Below, in pieces: positions 19,818-27,543 of a stretch of 64,000 bases of DNA (positions are counted from its first letter, which is position 1; each line of letters starts with the position of its first letter). Both the position numbers and the translations under genes were made by a program. The stretch spans positions 71,001-135,000 of the forward strand of contig JACKIG010000012.1 of the NCBI GenBank assembly GCA_020638595.1. Reading direction: 5' to 3'. The notes under the pieces are model-generated. The model searched no databases, was not told the origin of the DNA, and saw only the letters and a program-made list of their open reading frames with translations. The DNA comes from Rhodospirillaceae bacterium (lineage in GTDB: Bacteria > Pseudomonadota > Alphaproteobacteria > DSM-16000 > Inquilinaceae).

Positions 19818-20807
19818 ATGCTGCGAACCCATGGTTGTGCGGCCGCGTTGGTCGCCAGTGCGCTCGTTTTCGCGTCACCGGCCGGGGCGGAGGAACTTCG
19901 CCTCAGTCATCAATGGTCGACGTCGGATATCCGCCACCAGGTGGCCCAGATGGTCGCCGACAAGGTGGCCGAAGCGGATGTCGGGCTGGAGATCACGATC
20001 TTCCCGTCCAGCTCGCTGTTCGGTGCGCGCGAGCAGTATACGCCGCTGTCGCGCGGCCAGCTGGACATGACCGTCCTGCCCCTGGCCTATGCCGCCGGCC
20101 AGCGCCCGGCCTTCAACCTGACCCTGATGCCCGGGCTGATCCGCAACCACGATCACGCCGCCCGCATGAACGACAGCCCGTTCATGGAGGCGATCGAGGC
20201 CCTGCTGGCGGAAGACGACGTCATGACGCTGGTCCCCGGCTATCTGGCCGGCGGGTTTGCCGGCGCCGACGGGTGCATCACCGCGCCGGACGACGTTGCG
20301 GGGCTGCAGATGCGCGCCGCCGGCCAGTCGTTCGAACAGATGCTGGCGGGGGCCGGGGCGTCGATCGCGTCGATGCCGTCGTCGGAGGTCTACAGCGCGC
20401 TGCAGACCGGCGTATTGCAGGGCGTCAACACGTCGTCGTCCAGCTTCGTCAGCTATCGGCTGTTCGAACAGGTGGCCTGCTTCACCCCGGCGGGCGAATA
20501 CGCGCTGTGGTTCATGTACCAGCCGCTGCTGATGAACAAGTCGACCTTCGAGGGCCTGACGCCCGAGCAGCAGGAAGCGATCCTGGCCGCATCGGCGGAG
20601 GCGGAGGCCTTCTACCTTGCCGGCGCGAAGGAGGACGACGCCAATGCCGAGGCCGTGTTCCGGGAGAACGGTGTCGAGATCGCCGACATGACCGAGGACG
20701 ATTTCAACGCCTGGCGCGAACTGGCGTCGCAGACGGCCTATCAGAGCTTCATCGCCGACACGCCGGACGGCCAGCGCCTTCTGGACCTGGCCCTGGAAGT
20801 CGAGTGA
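19818..20807 (+). CDS. TRAP transporter substrate-binding protein (DctP-type)
   Basis: This 329-residue periplasmic receptor has a signal peptide (about 24 residues, cleavage near AGA-EE). The mature part shows the DctP/TAXI-independent fold: RLSHQWSTSDIRHQVAQMVA at the start, ITIFPSSSLFGAREQYTPLS, a middle block GLQMRAAGQSFEQMLAGAGA and SMPSSEVYSALQTGVLQGVN. The arginine in LQMRAAG is the residue that normally holds the substrate carboxylate. GGGAGGAAGG precedes the ATG. The small membrane and large permease subunits follow, so this is a complete tripartite importer for an organic acid of unknown identity. Confidence 0.9.
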   Translation: MLRTHGCAAALVASALVFASPAGAEELRLSHQWSTSDIRHQVAQMVADKVAEADVGLEITIFPSSSLFGAREQYTPLSRGQLDMTVLPLAYAAGQRPAFNLTLMPGLIRNHDHAARMNDSPFMEAIEALLAEDDVMTLVPGYLAGGFAGADGCITAPDDVAGLQMRAAGQSFEQMLAGAGASIASMPSSEVYSALQTGVLQGVNTSSSSFVSYRLFEQVACFTPAGEYALWFMYQPLLMNKSTFEGLTPEQQEAILAASAEAEAFYLAGAKEDDANAEAVFRENGVEIADMTEDDFNAWRELASQTAYQSFIADTPDGQRLLDLALEVE

Positions 20808-20812
20808 TCCGG

Positions 20813-20849
20813 CGCGCCCGCCCGGACGGTCGTCGCCCGGGCGGGCGCG
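20813..20849. promoter_or_regulatory. Perfect 13-bp stem-loop between TRAP receptor and permease genes
   Basis: CGCGCCCGCCCGG (20813-20825) pairs exactly with CCGGGCGGGCGCG (20837-20849) across an 11-base loop. It begins six bases after the receptor stop and lies within the 82-bp gap before the DctQ-type gene. Such intra-operon hairpins protect the upstream message from 3' decay or partly stop transcription, so that more receptor than permease is made. No U-tract follows. Confidence 0.7.
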
Positions 20850-20889
20850 GGTCCGCGGATCGACGTCTGCACCGCTTACGGGGACGCCC

Positions 20890-21468
20890 ATGCACGCTCC
20901 GTCCCGCCCGGCAACAACGAACCGGCGACGCCTCAACCCGTTCCTGCGGACGGTAGACGCGCTGTCGATGGCGGCGGGCGTGGTCGCGGCCGCCATGCTG
21001 GTCGCGGCCGTCGCCATCACCTGCCAGATGATCTGGGTCCGGTTCGTCCTGAACGGGTCGACGGTCTGGCAGACGGAGACGATCATCTACCTGATGATCG
21101 GGTCGACGCTTCTCGGCCTGTCCTATGTGCAGCGGCAGCGCGGCCACGTCTATGTCGACGCGGTGTTGATCGTGCTGCCACGCGGGACGCGCAGGCTGCT
21201 GGTTGCGGCGACGCTGGGCGTGTCGCTCTGCGTCGTCGGGGCGATGATCTTCTATGGCGGCGAGCTCTGGCACCTGGCCTGGGCGCGCAACTGGACCTCC
21301 GACACCGTCTGGGGCGCGCCGCTGTGGATCCCCTATCTGGCGATACCGGTGGGGCTGGCCCTCTATTTCCTGCAGATGGCCGCGGACCTCTATGCGGAGC
21401 TGACCGGCGCGGACGAGGTGCTGGTCGTGGAATACCCGCCGGGCGCCGACGCCGGGCGGGACGAATAG
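20890..21468 (+). CDS. TRAP transporter small permease subunit (DctQ-type)
   Basis: This 192-residue inner-membrane protein has four hydrophobic helices (AAGVVAAAMLVAAVAITCQM; YLMIGSTLLGLSYVQ; LLVAATLGVSLCVVGAMIFY; IPYLAIPVGLALYFLQMAAD). The order of helices and the QRQRGHVYVD segment after the second one are typical of DctQ subunits, which dock against the large permease. It lies between the receptor gene and the DctM-type gene; the next ATG is 24 bp away and the two are surely cotranscribed. Confidence 0.88.
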   Translation: MHAPSRPATTNRRRLNPFLRTVDALSMAAGVVAAAMLVAAVAITCQMIWVRFVLNGSTVWQTETIIYLMIGSTLLGLSYVQRQRGHVYVDAVLIVLPRGTRRLLVAATLGVSLCVVGAMIFYGGELWHLAWARNWTSDTVWGAPLWIPYLAIPVGLALYFLQMAADLYAELTGADEVLVVEYPPGADAGRDE

Positions 21469-21492
21469 CGGCGGGCAAGGGAGAAAGGCCGC

Positions 21493-22809
21493 ATGGATCC
21501 CACCATCCTCGGCGCGATCGTCGCCGTGGCCACGATCCTGGCCCTTCTGTCGGGGGTGTCGGTGGCCAACGGCCTGCTGATCGTGTCCGCCGGGTTCCTT
21601 CTGGTCTTCGACGGCCTGCGGTCGCTGGAGCTGATGCCGGAGATCCTGTTCGGGAAGCTCAACAACTTCGCGCTCCTGTCGATTCCGATGTTCATCCTGA
21701 TGGGCGGGGCCATCGCCTCCACCCGCGCCGGCGCCGACCTGTACGAGGCGCTCGACCGCTGGCTGACGCGCGTGCCCGGCGGGCTGGTGATGTCCAACCT
21801 TGGTGCCTGTGCGATCTTCGCCGCCATGTCCGGGTCGTCGCCGGCGACCTGTGCGGCCATCGGTAAGATGGGCATCCCGGCGATGCGCGACCGCGGCTTT
21901 CCCGATGGTGTGGCGGCCGGGTCGATCGCGGCCGGCGGGACGCTGGGAATCCTGATCCCGCCGTCGGTCACGATGATCGTCTATGGCATCGCCACCGAAA
22001 CGTCGATCGGCCGGCTGTTCCTGGCCGGCGTGATGCCGGGCCTGATGCTGGTCGCGCTGTTCATGGCGTGGTCGCTGTTCGACACCTGGCGCAGCGGGGC
22101 GGGCGCAGTGCTGCGCCGCCGCCGTTTCAGCTGGCACGAGAAATTCGAGGTGCTGCCACGGGTCCTGCCGTTCCTGGCGGTGATCCTGGCGGTGCTGTAT
22201 GCGCTGTACGGCGGCATCGCCACGCCGTCGGAGACTGCGGCGGTGGGCGCGCTGCTGTGCATCGTGCTGGCGGTGGTGGTCTACCGCCTGTGGAGCGGGC
22301 GCGCGCTGTGGGTGCTGCTGCGCGATGCCCTGCGGGAATCCGTGATGATCATGTTCATCATCGCGGCGGCCGGCATCTTTGCGTACATGCTGTCCAGCTT
22401 GCAGATCACGCAGTCGATCGCCGGCGGCATCAGCGGCCTTGAGGCGAACCGCTGGGTGCTGATGGCCATCGTCAACCTGTTCCTGCTGGTCGCCGGGTTC
22501 TTCCTGCCGCCGGTTGCCGTCATCCTGATGACGGCACCGATCCTGCTGCCGGTCATCGTCGCGGCGAATTTCGACCCCTACTGGTTTGCCGTGGTCCTGA
22601 CGATCAATATGGAAATCGGGCTGATCTCCCCGCCCGTGGGCCTCAATCTCTATGTGATCAACGGCATCGCCCCCGATATCCCGCTGAAGACGATCCTGAA
22701 GGGGTCGCTGCCCTATGTCGGGTGCATGGTGCTTGCCATCATCATCCTGTGCGTCTTCCCGGGCATTGCGACCTGGCTGCCGACCCGCGTGATGGGGCCG
22801 GCCCTGTAG
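21493..22809 (+). CDS. TRAP transporter large permease subunit (DctM-type)
   Basis: The 438-residue product is the transport channel of the tripartite importer, with about 12 membrane helices. Characteristic DctM segments are visible: LLSIPMFILMGGAIASTRAG, ACAIFAAMSGSSPATCAAIG, GSIAAGGTLGILIPPSVTMI, and near the end MEIGLISPPVGLNLYVINGI. The paired GxLIPPS and SPPVGxNL motifs are the sodium/substrate-site hairpins of the family. GGGCAAGGGAGAAAGG precedes the ATG. It ends the operon that starts at 19818. Confidence 0.93.
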   Translation: MDPTILGAIVAVATILALLSGVSVANGLLIVSAGFLLVFDGLRSLELMPEILFGKLNNFALLSIPMFILMGGAIASTRAGADLYEALDRWLTRVPGGLVMSNLGACAIFAAMSGSSPATCAAIGKMGIPAMRDRGFPDGVAAGSIAAGGTLGILIPPSVTMIVYGIATETSIGRLFLAGVMPGLMLVALFMAWSLFDTWRSGAGAVLRRRRFSWHEKFEVLPRVLPFLAVILAVLYALYGGIATPSETAAVGALLCIVLAVVVYRLWSGRALWVLLRDALRESVMIMFIIAAAGIFAYMLSSLQITQSIAGGISGLEANRWVLMAIVNLFLLVAGFFLPPVAVILMTAPILLPVIVAANFDPYWFAVVLTINMEIGLISPPVGLNLYVINGIAPDIPLKTILKGSLPYVGCMVLAIIILCVFPGIATWLPTRVMGPAL

Positions 22810-23053
22810 GCGGAAGCCGGGGGAGGGTCGGCGGGCGGCACCGGACGATGCGACATTGCCCTTGAAGGCGCCGGCCCCCTCGGCGATGATCCGTACGTCC
22901 GAATACCGAATCTTAACGATGCTGCTGCCAACTATACCGAGCGTGTCCGCGGGGCCGGGTGTCCAGGCCCGGTGCGTCCCCCGACCCCGATGCGAGGGTG
23001 GGCGCCAGGGTGCGGCGATCGACAGGAAGACCACGGCATTCGGTGACAGCCCC

Positions 23054-23749
23054 ATGATCAGCAGGCAGTCTCTTACGGGCATAGGGTGCAGGCGTACCTG
23101 GCTGGGGCGTTGCCTTGTCGGGCTTTGCCTGATCGCGATGGCCGTGGCGCTAGCGGGGCCGGCGCAGGCGGGCACCGACCGGGGGATTTTCGGCCGGCCG
23201 GCCTTGAGTGTGCAGAGCCAGCCGCTTCTTGCCCGATGGAACGACATGGCGGACCGCTACGCCGTCGGTCGGGCGCAATCCCTGCCTTCCTGCCCGACGC
23301 TGACGGATGGCCTGGGATGCCGGCTGTCCCGGTGGGCCCATATCCTTGACCTGCTGCAAGGTGCGGACAGCTTCCAGATGATCCGGCAAGTGAATGCCTT
23401 CATCAACCGGATCCCCTACGCGGGCGATGGCGACAATTATCACCAGGACGACTACTGGGCCAGCCCATACGAGTTCATGGAGTTCGGTGGCGATTGCGAG
23501 GACTATGCAATTGCCAAGTATCTTTCGTTGCGCGTCCTCGGCTTTTCCAGCGACGACCTGAGGATTGTCCTGGTGGACGATACGAGGACACGCCTGCCGC
23601 ACGCCGTCCTGGTCGTCTTTGCGGCGGGACAGGCCTGGATGCTCGACAGCCTGTCGGACAGCGTGCTGGATGCCTCGACCATCGGCTATTACATCCCGAT
23701 GTTCAGCTTCAACGAGGAGCAGACGTGGCTGCACCTGGGCAGCCAATAG
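23054..23749 (+). CDS. LapG-like periplasmic cysteine protease (BTLCP, transglutaminase-like)
   Basis: This 231-residue protein has a long signal segment (GLCLIAMAVALAGPAQA, cleavage before GTD) and a bacterial transglutaminase-like cysteine protease domain. The triad candidates are visible: Cys in EFGGDCEDYAIAKY, His in RLPHAVLVVF and Asp in QAWMLDSLSD. RWNDM and INRIPYAGD are also family signatures. LapG proteases clip large surface adhesins in the periplasm under c-di-GMP control. Its neighbours include a type I secretion system and RTX protein 4 kb away. No LapD partner is in the window. The start at 23054 was chosen because the upstream frame lacks a signal peptide. Confidence 0.82.
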   Translation: MISRQSLTGIGCRRTWLGRCLVGLCLIAMAVALAGPAQAGTDRGIFGRPALSVQSQPLLARWNDMADRYAVGRAQSLPSCPTLTDGLGCRLSRWAHILDLLQGADSFQMIRQVNAFINRIPYAGDGDNYHQDDYWASPYEFMEFGGDCEDYAIAKYLSLRVLGFSSDDLRIVLVDDTRTRLPHAVLVVFAAGQAWMLDSLSDSVLDASTIGYYIPMFSFNEEQTWLHLGSQ

Positions 23750-23776
23750 CCCAGCGCGTCGGGCGACGCCGCGCGA

Positions 23777-25846
23777 CTACCGCTTCTCAAACAGGGCGGC
23801 CGGCCCCTCGCCGCCCGTCGTGCCGGCGATGCGAAAGCGCGGCTGCGTCGCGCACCACCGCCGCCAGGCCTCGGTCAGCGCCGACCCCATCGCCTGGGCG
23901 AACCGTGGCCCGTCGCAGAGGCGGGATGTGCGCAGGCGGTCGCGCATGCCGGCGCGGAATTCGGCCAGCCGGTCCCTGGAACCGGCGAGCGCGATGGCGG
24001 TGGTGAGGTACTGGAAATCCGTCCCCGCCACGCAGTCGTCGAGACCGACACCCGCCAGCAGGGTGGCGCCGACCCGTGACGCATGGGTGGCGCCGCGACG
24101 GCTGATGACCGGCACGCCCATCCACAGGGCTTCGCATGTCGTGGTCGTGCCGTTGTAGGGATACGTGTCCAGCGCGATATCGATCTCCGAATACCTTTTC
24201 AGGTGATCTGTCGTAGCGTCGATCCGTTTTTCGATGACAAGCCGGCTTTCCTCGACACCGGCCCCGACGAAGTACTTGATGTACTTGGCCCTCGTCGTGT
24301 CGCATGAAAAATACCGCCCCTTCAGCCACAGGCGGGAATTCGGGACCGACATCAGGATCCGTGCCCACAGGGCGCAGGTCGTGGGCGTGATCTTCATCGG
24401 GTTGTTGAAGGATCCGAAGGTGATGAACCCCTTCTCCAGGCAGGGCGGCGGCGTGACCGGCGGCGCGGAGTCCGGCGGCCGATAGCACAGGAAGGGGTCG
24501 GGCAGCCGGACCAGCGCTTCGGTGTAGAGGCGGTCGGTACCCGGCGGATCGACGATGGCGTCGGTCAGGCGATAGTCGACATCCGCAAGCCCGGTCGTGT
24601 TCGGATAGCCGAGCCATGTCATCACCACCGGGGCGGGCTTGCGGGCGCAGACCGGCAGGCGGTTGCCTCTCGTGTGGCCCGACAGCTCGATCAGGATGTC
24701 GATCGCGTCCGTGCGGATGATGTCGGCCAGTGCCGCGTCGCTCTGGTGCGATACCCGGCGCCAGTCGGTCGCCAGGGCACGCAGCCGCGCCGATGTCGCG
24801 TCCTCCACCGTGCCGGTGTGGTAGCCGATGAACTCCAGCCGCGACCGGTCGCAATGCTCCAGCAGGGGCTCGAGGAAATAGGTGATGGAATGTTCCCGCA
24901 GATCGGCGGACAGGATCCCGATACGGATCGTCCTGTCGGCGACGGGCGCGTTGGCGTGGCTGAAGGTCCGCGGTACCTGGTCCGCCTGCCGTTGGGCCCA
25001 ATACCGGTGAAGGTCGTAGACCGTTTCCGGGTCCACGTCGTCGCGATAGTTCAGCGTGCCGAGAAGGTTGTCGGCCATCACGGCGTGGGCCGGATCGGCC
25101 TGAAGGCCCAGCTGGAAGACGTCGCAGGCTTCCACCAGCTTGGCCTGCTGGATCAGCACGTTGCCGAGATTGAGATAGCTGCTGGCGAACTGCGCATTGG
25201 CGTTGATGGCCCGGCAGTACTGCGTCACGGCCAGGTCCGTCTTTTCGGCCTCGCGAAACAGGTTGCCGAGGTTGTAGAGGATCTGGCTGTTGTCCGGATC
25301 GATCTGCAACGCCCGCTGGTAGACCGCCACGGCTTCGTCGAGCTGGCCCAAGGCGCGCAGGGCGGCGCCCAGGATGTTGAAGCCTTCGGACGTGGCTTTG
25401 GGCGATGCCGTGACGGTGCGGGCAACCATCGCCGCATCGGCGAACCGCGATTGGCGGCAGCATTCCGCAGCCAGGTCGCACAGGTTGCCCAGCAGGGCCT
25501 CGTCGGCCCCGGCGAACTGGCGCAGGCAGTCCGCGGCCCGGTCGCGGTGGCCTTCGGCCATTGCCCGGCGCACCCAGTCCACGACGGCAGGGCCGGACCC
25601 CGGCCTGGCACCGCGCCAGCCGGCATGCGCAGTGGCTGCCTGGTCGAACAGGCCCTGTGCCAGCAATGCCAGCACCAACAGGCGTTTGGCCTCGCCGTTG
25701 GTGGGCTCGCGCACCAGCAGGGTCTTGGCCGCCGTGGCTGCCGCATCGAAGTGGCGTTCGGCGAACAGGGCTTGCAGCTTGGCGAGCCTGCCCTTGGCGT
25801 CGCCGGCCGGCTCCGCCTTGCGTCTGGCCTTGGCCTGCCGCGCCAT
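23777..25846 (-). CDS. TPR-containing O-linked GlcNAc transferase, SPINDLY family
   Basis: This 689-residue protein joins an N-terminal TPR superhelix (about residues 25-270; clear units such as NILGAALRALGQLDEAVAVY and LYNLGNLFREAEKTDLAVTQ) to a GT41 glycosyltransferase domain. The catalytic part shows IGILSADLREHSITYFLEPL, ILIELSGHTRGNRLPV, WLGYPNTTGLADVDYRLTDA and DTYPYNGTTTTCEALWMGVP. GT41 enzymes add GlcNAc or fucose to Ser/Thr of cytoplasmic proteins. The start at 25846 (MARQAKARR) follows GGGGTGAT. It lies downstream of the sulfotransferase gene on the minus strand and faces away from the RTX operon; a protein-modifying role is inferred. Confidence 0.88.
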   Translation of the reverse strand: MARQAKARRKAEPAGDAKGRLAKLQALFAERHFDAAATAAKTLLVREPTNGEAKRLLVLALLAQGLFDQAATAHAGWRGARPGSGPAVVDWVRRAMAEGHRDRAADCLRQFAGADEALLGNLCDLAAECCRQSRFADAAMVARTVTASPKATSEGFNILGAALRALGQLDEAVAVYQRALQIDPDNSQILYNLGNLFREAEKTDLAVTQYCRAINANAQFASSYLNLGNVLIQQAKLVEACDVFQLGLQADPAHAVMADNLLGTLNYRDDVDPETVYDLHRYWAQRQADQVPRTFSHANAPVADRTIRIGILSADLREHSITYFLEPLLEHCDRSRLEFIGYHTGTVEDATSARLRALATDWRRVSHQSDAALADIIRTDAIDILIELSGHTRGNRLPVCARKPAPVVMTWLGYPNTTGLADVDYRLTDAIVDPPGTDRLYTEALVRLPDPFLCYRPPDSAPPVTPPPCLEKGFITFGSFNNPMKITPTTCALWARILMSVPNSRLWLKGRYFSCDTTRAKYIKYFVGAGVEESRLVIEKRIDATTDHLKRYSEIDIALDTYPYNGTTTTCEALWMGVPVISRRGATHASRVGATLLAGVGLDDCVAGTDFQYLTTAIALAGSRDRLAEFRAGMRDRLRTSRLCDGPRFAQAMGSALTEAWRRWCATQPRFRIAGTTGGEGPAALFEKR

Positions 25847-25895
25847 GGCGATCACCCCGCGGCCCGGGGGCCGGGTCTGGTCCGTAGCCCGCCGG

Positions 25896-26633
25896 TCATG
25901 GCGACAGGCCGTTGGCACGCAGCCAGGGATCCAGCGCCGCCCCCATCTGTCGTTTCTGGTCGTGCGTCAGCAGGGTTTGCCAGTCGCCATCGCGATAGTC
26001 GGACACATGGCCGCTCTGGAACCCGGTCAGCACGTCATAGGCCCGCGACGATCCGTCGAAGTTCTTGACCTGCACCGTTCCGCGCCGCGCATAGCCGTCG
26101 ATGCGGTCCTTCCGGAAGCGGTCGACGACGGCATCGGCGTCGTCGGGCAGGGCGTCGAGGAAGGTTCCGATGCGGTTCACGCCCTCGGCGGTCCCGACCA
26201 CCGCATAGGGCAGGAACAGGGTCCGTGCGCCGGTGAGCGTGCGGTAGTAGTCGAGATCGCCGGTGGAGACGACGGCGGCATGCAGCGCGCGTTCGAAGGA
26301 ACAATGGACGAAGCGCTGGTACGAGATCAGCACGTCGCGCGGATCGCGCCAGGGCACGATCAGACGGGTGCCGCTGGCCGCCGGCTGGATCTGGCCGTGC
26401 AGCTTCAGCACCCAGACCCGGGCCGGCTCGGGATCCGCATAGCTTTTCGCGGCTTCGGCCGCGGCGTCGTCGCGGCTAAGCGGGATGTGCGCCGGCTGAA
26501 CGTCGTATCCCACCCCGTCCAGCAGGGTTCGCGCGACGTTCATCGACCACATCGATCCGCACCGCGGCATGCCGCAGACCCACACCCGCTTGAACGCGGT
26601 GCCCGAAACCGTGTGTGCAGTCGCCATGTCCAT
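25896..26633 (-). CDS. Sulfotransferase family protein
   Basis: This 245-residue cytosolic enzyme belongs to the PAPS-dependent sulfotransferases. The 5'-phosphosulfate loop appears as VCGMPRCGSMWSMNVA and the 3'-phosphate site as LIVPWRDPRDVLISYQRFVH; a later KNFDGSSR stretch matches the region that closes over the cofactor. ATG 26633 is preferred over 26648 because GGGAGAAC lies six bases before it. It is the first gene of a minus-strand pair with the GT41 enzyme (50-bp gap) and shares an 895-bp divergent region with the RTX gene. The acceptor is unknown; a glycan or protein of the secretion locus is a reasonable guess. Confidence 0.8.
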   Translation of the reverse strand: MDMATAHTVSGTAFKRVWVCGMPRCGSMWSMNVARTLLDGVGYDVQPAHIPLSRDDAAAEAAKSYADPEPARVWVLKLHGQIQPAASGTRLIVPWRDPRDVLISYQRFVHCSFERALHAAVVSTGDLDYYRTLTGARTLFLPYAVVGTAEGVNRIGTFLDALPDDADAVVDRFRKDRIDGYARRGTVQVKNFDGSSRAYDVLTGFQSGHVSDYRDGDWQTLLTHDQKRQMGAALDPWLRANGLSP

Positions 26634-27543
26634 ACGGTTCTCCCGCATCGCATAAATGGCGCCGCACCCGCCAAAGGTTCCAAGCGCCGCCCCAACTGAA
26701 TTGATCAGGGGAGAGCGATCGCACCGTCAAGCTACCTAAACGGGTGTATCGCACTGCGGGGGTGACGTTTACGATGCGGGGGTAACTCCACCCCCAATCA
26801 GGTGGGCCGCTGTCTCCCGGTTGCCCATCCATGTCGCGTAGCGCCATGCGAAAGCGCATTGCGCATCATGGGCTATCAGGCCTCCAGCCTGCCCGGGAAC
26901 GCGCCAATGATTCCGCCACGATGCGAACTGCTTCCGTAATAATACGTATGCTGCAACGGGTTATATCAGTTTGATTAGAAATCAAAGTCAACCATCCCTC
27001 GTAAGATTATTATTTTGGTGCCGGCCAATGCGACATTACGACGCATGCACCAGAAATACCCCTGTCGTTCACGGGATATCAACCCTCCGCCCGGAATGAG
27101 CACCCAACTGGGTAGCTTGGCAGAGCCGCAGTTCTGTCTTATCGATTAAGTGTGGCGCGGGTCATCACGGTCACGCCATCACGCTGTGGGTTCGTCTTTG
27201 CGTGTCGTCTGAATGCCCGTCACGGAGGCTGGGCCGTCCAACACGCATCCTCAAAGCTAGAGATCCGCCCAAGTCGGTGACATTTGCCGAGTATTTTTCG
27301 AAAATGTCCGAATTTTTTTCCTCAAAACACCCAAATGGGGGGCTCGGATCGGGCGGAAGGATGATCTACTCTGCATTGTGGTTCATCGCGGGTCATCGAG
27401 CGGCGGCTGTGCAGAAACGTTGAGCCAGTTTGGAAAGTGGCCAGAAGGTGCGATGAGACCCCACTTTTCAAGGCTATGCTGCGAAGAATCGCTGTATAGT
27501 CGTGAAACATTGTAGCAACACACGCAAAGTGGGAGCATCAACG
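26634..27543. promoter_or_regulatory. Long divergent regulatory region upstream of the RTX gene
   Basis: No convincing gene lies in these 900 bp, which are markedly richer in A+T than the flanks. Symmetric elements are present: TTTGATT-AG-AAATCAAA at 26970-26986; GACATTT (27279-27285) facing AAATGTC (27302-27308); and GGAAAGTGG (27432-27440) facing CCACTTTTC (27461-27469) with one mismatch, ending about 75 bp before the RTX start. A TATAGT at 27495-27500 could be a -10 element but lacks a good -35 at standard spacing. GGGAG just before 27544 serves as ribosome site. The LuxR-type protein encoded at 33597 is a candidate ligand for one of these sites. Confidence 0.5.

Noticed and set aside
20749..23247. 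An 832-codon minus-strand open frame opposite the TRAP permease genes
   Set aside because: Same kind of antisense artefact of high GC content; the plus-strand TRAP genes have clear family motifs.
26970..26986. Possible FNR box TTTGATTAGAAATCAAA upstream of the RTX gene
   Set aside because: The half sites TTGAT and ATCAA are separated by five bases instead of four, so it is kept only as a dyad and not called as an FNR site.
27202..27423. Possible 73-residue protein in the RTX upstream region
   Set aside because: No ribosome site, no recognised motif, and it runs across the dyads of the control region.
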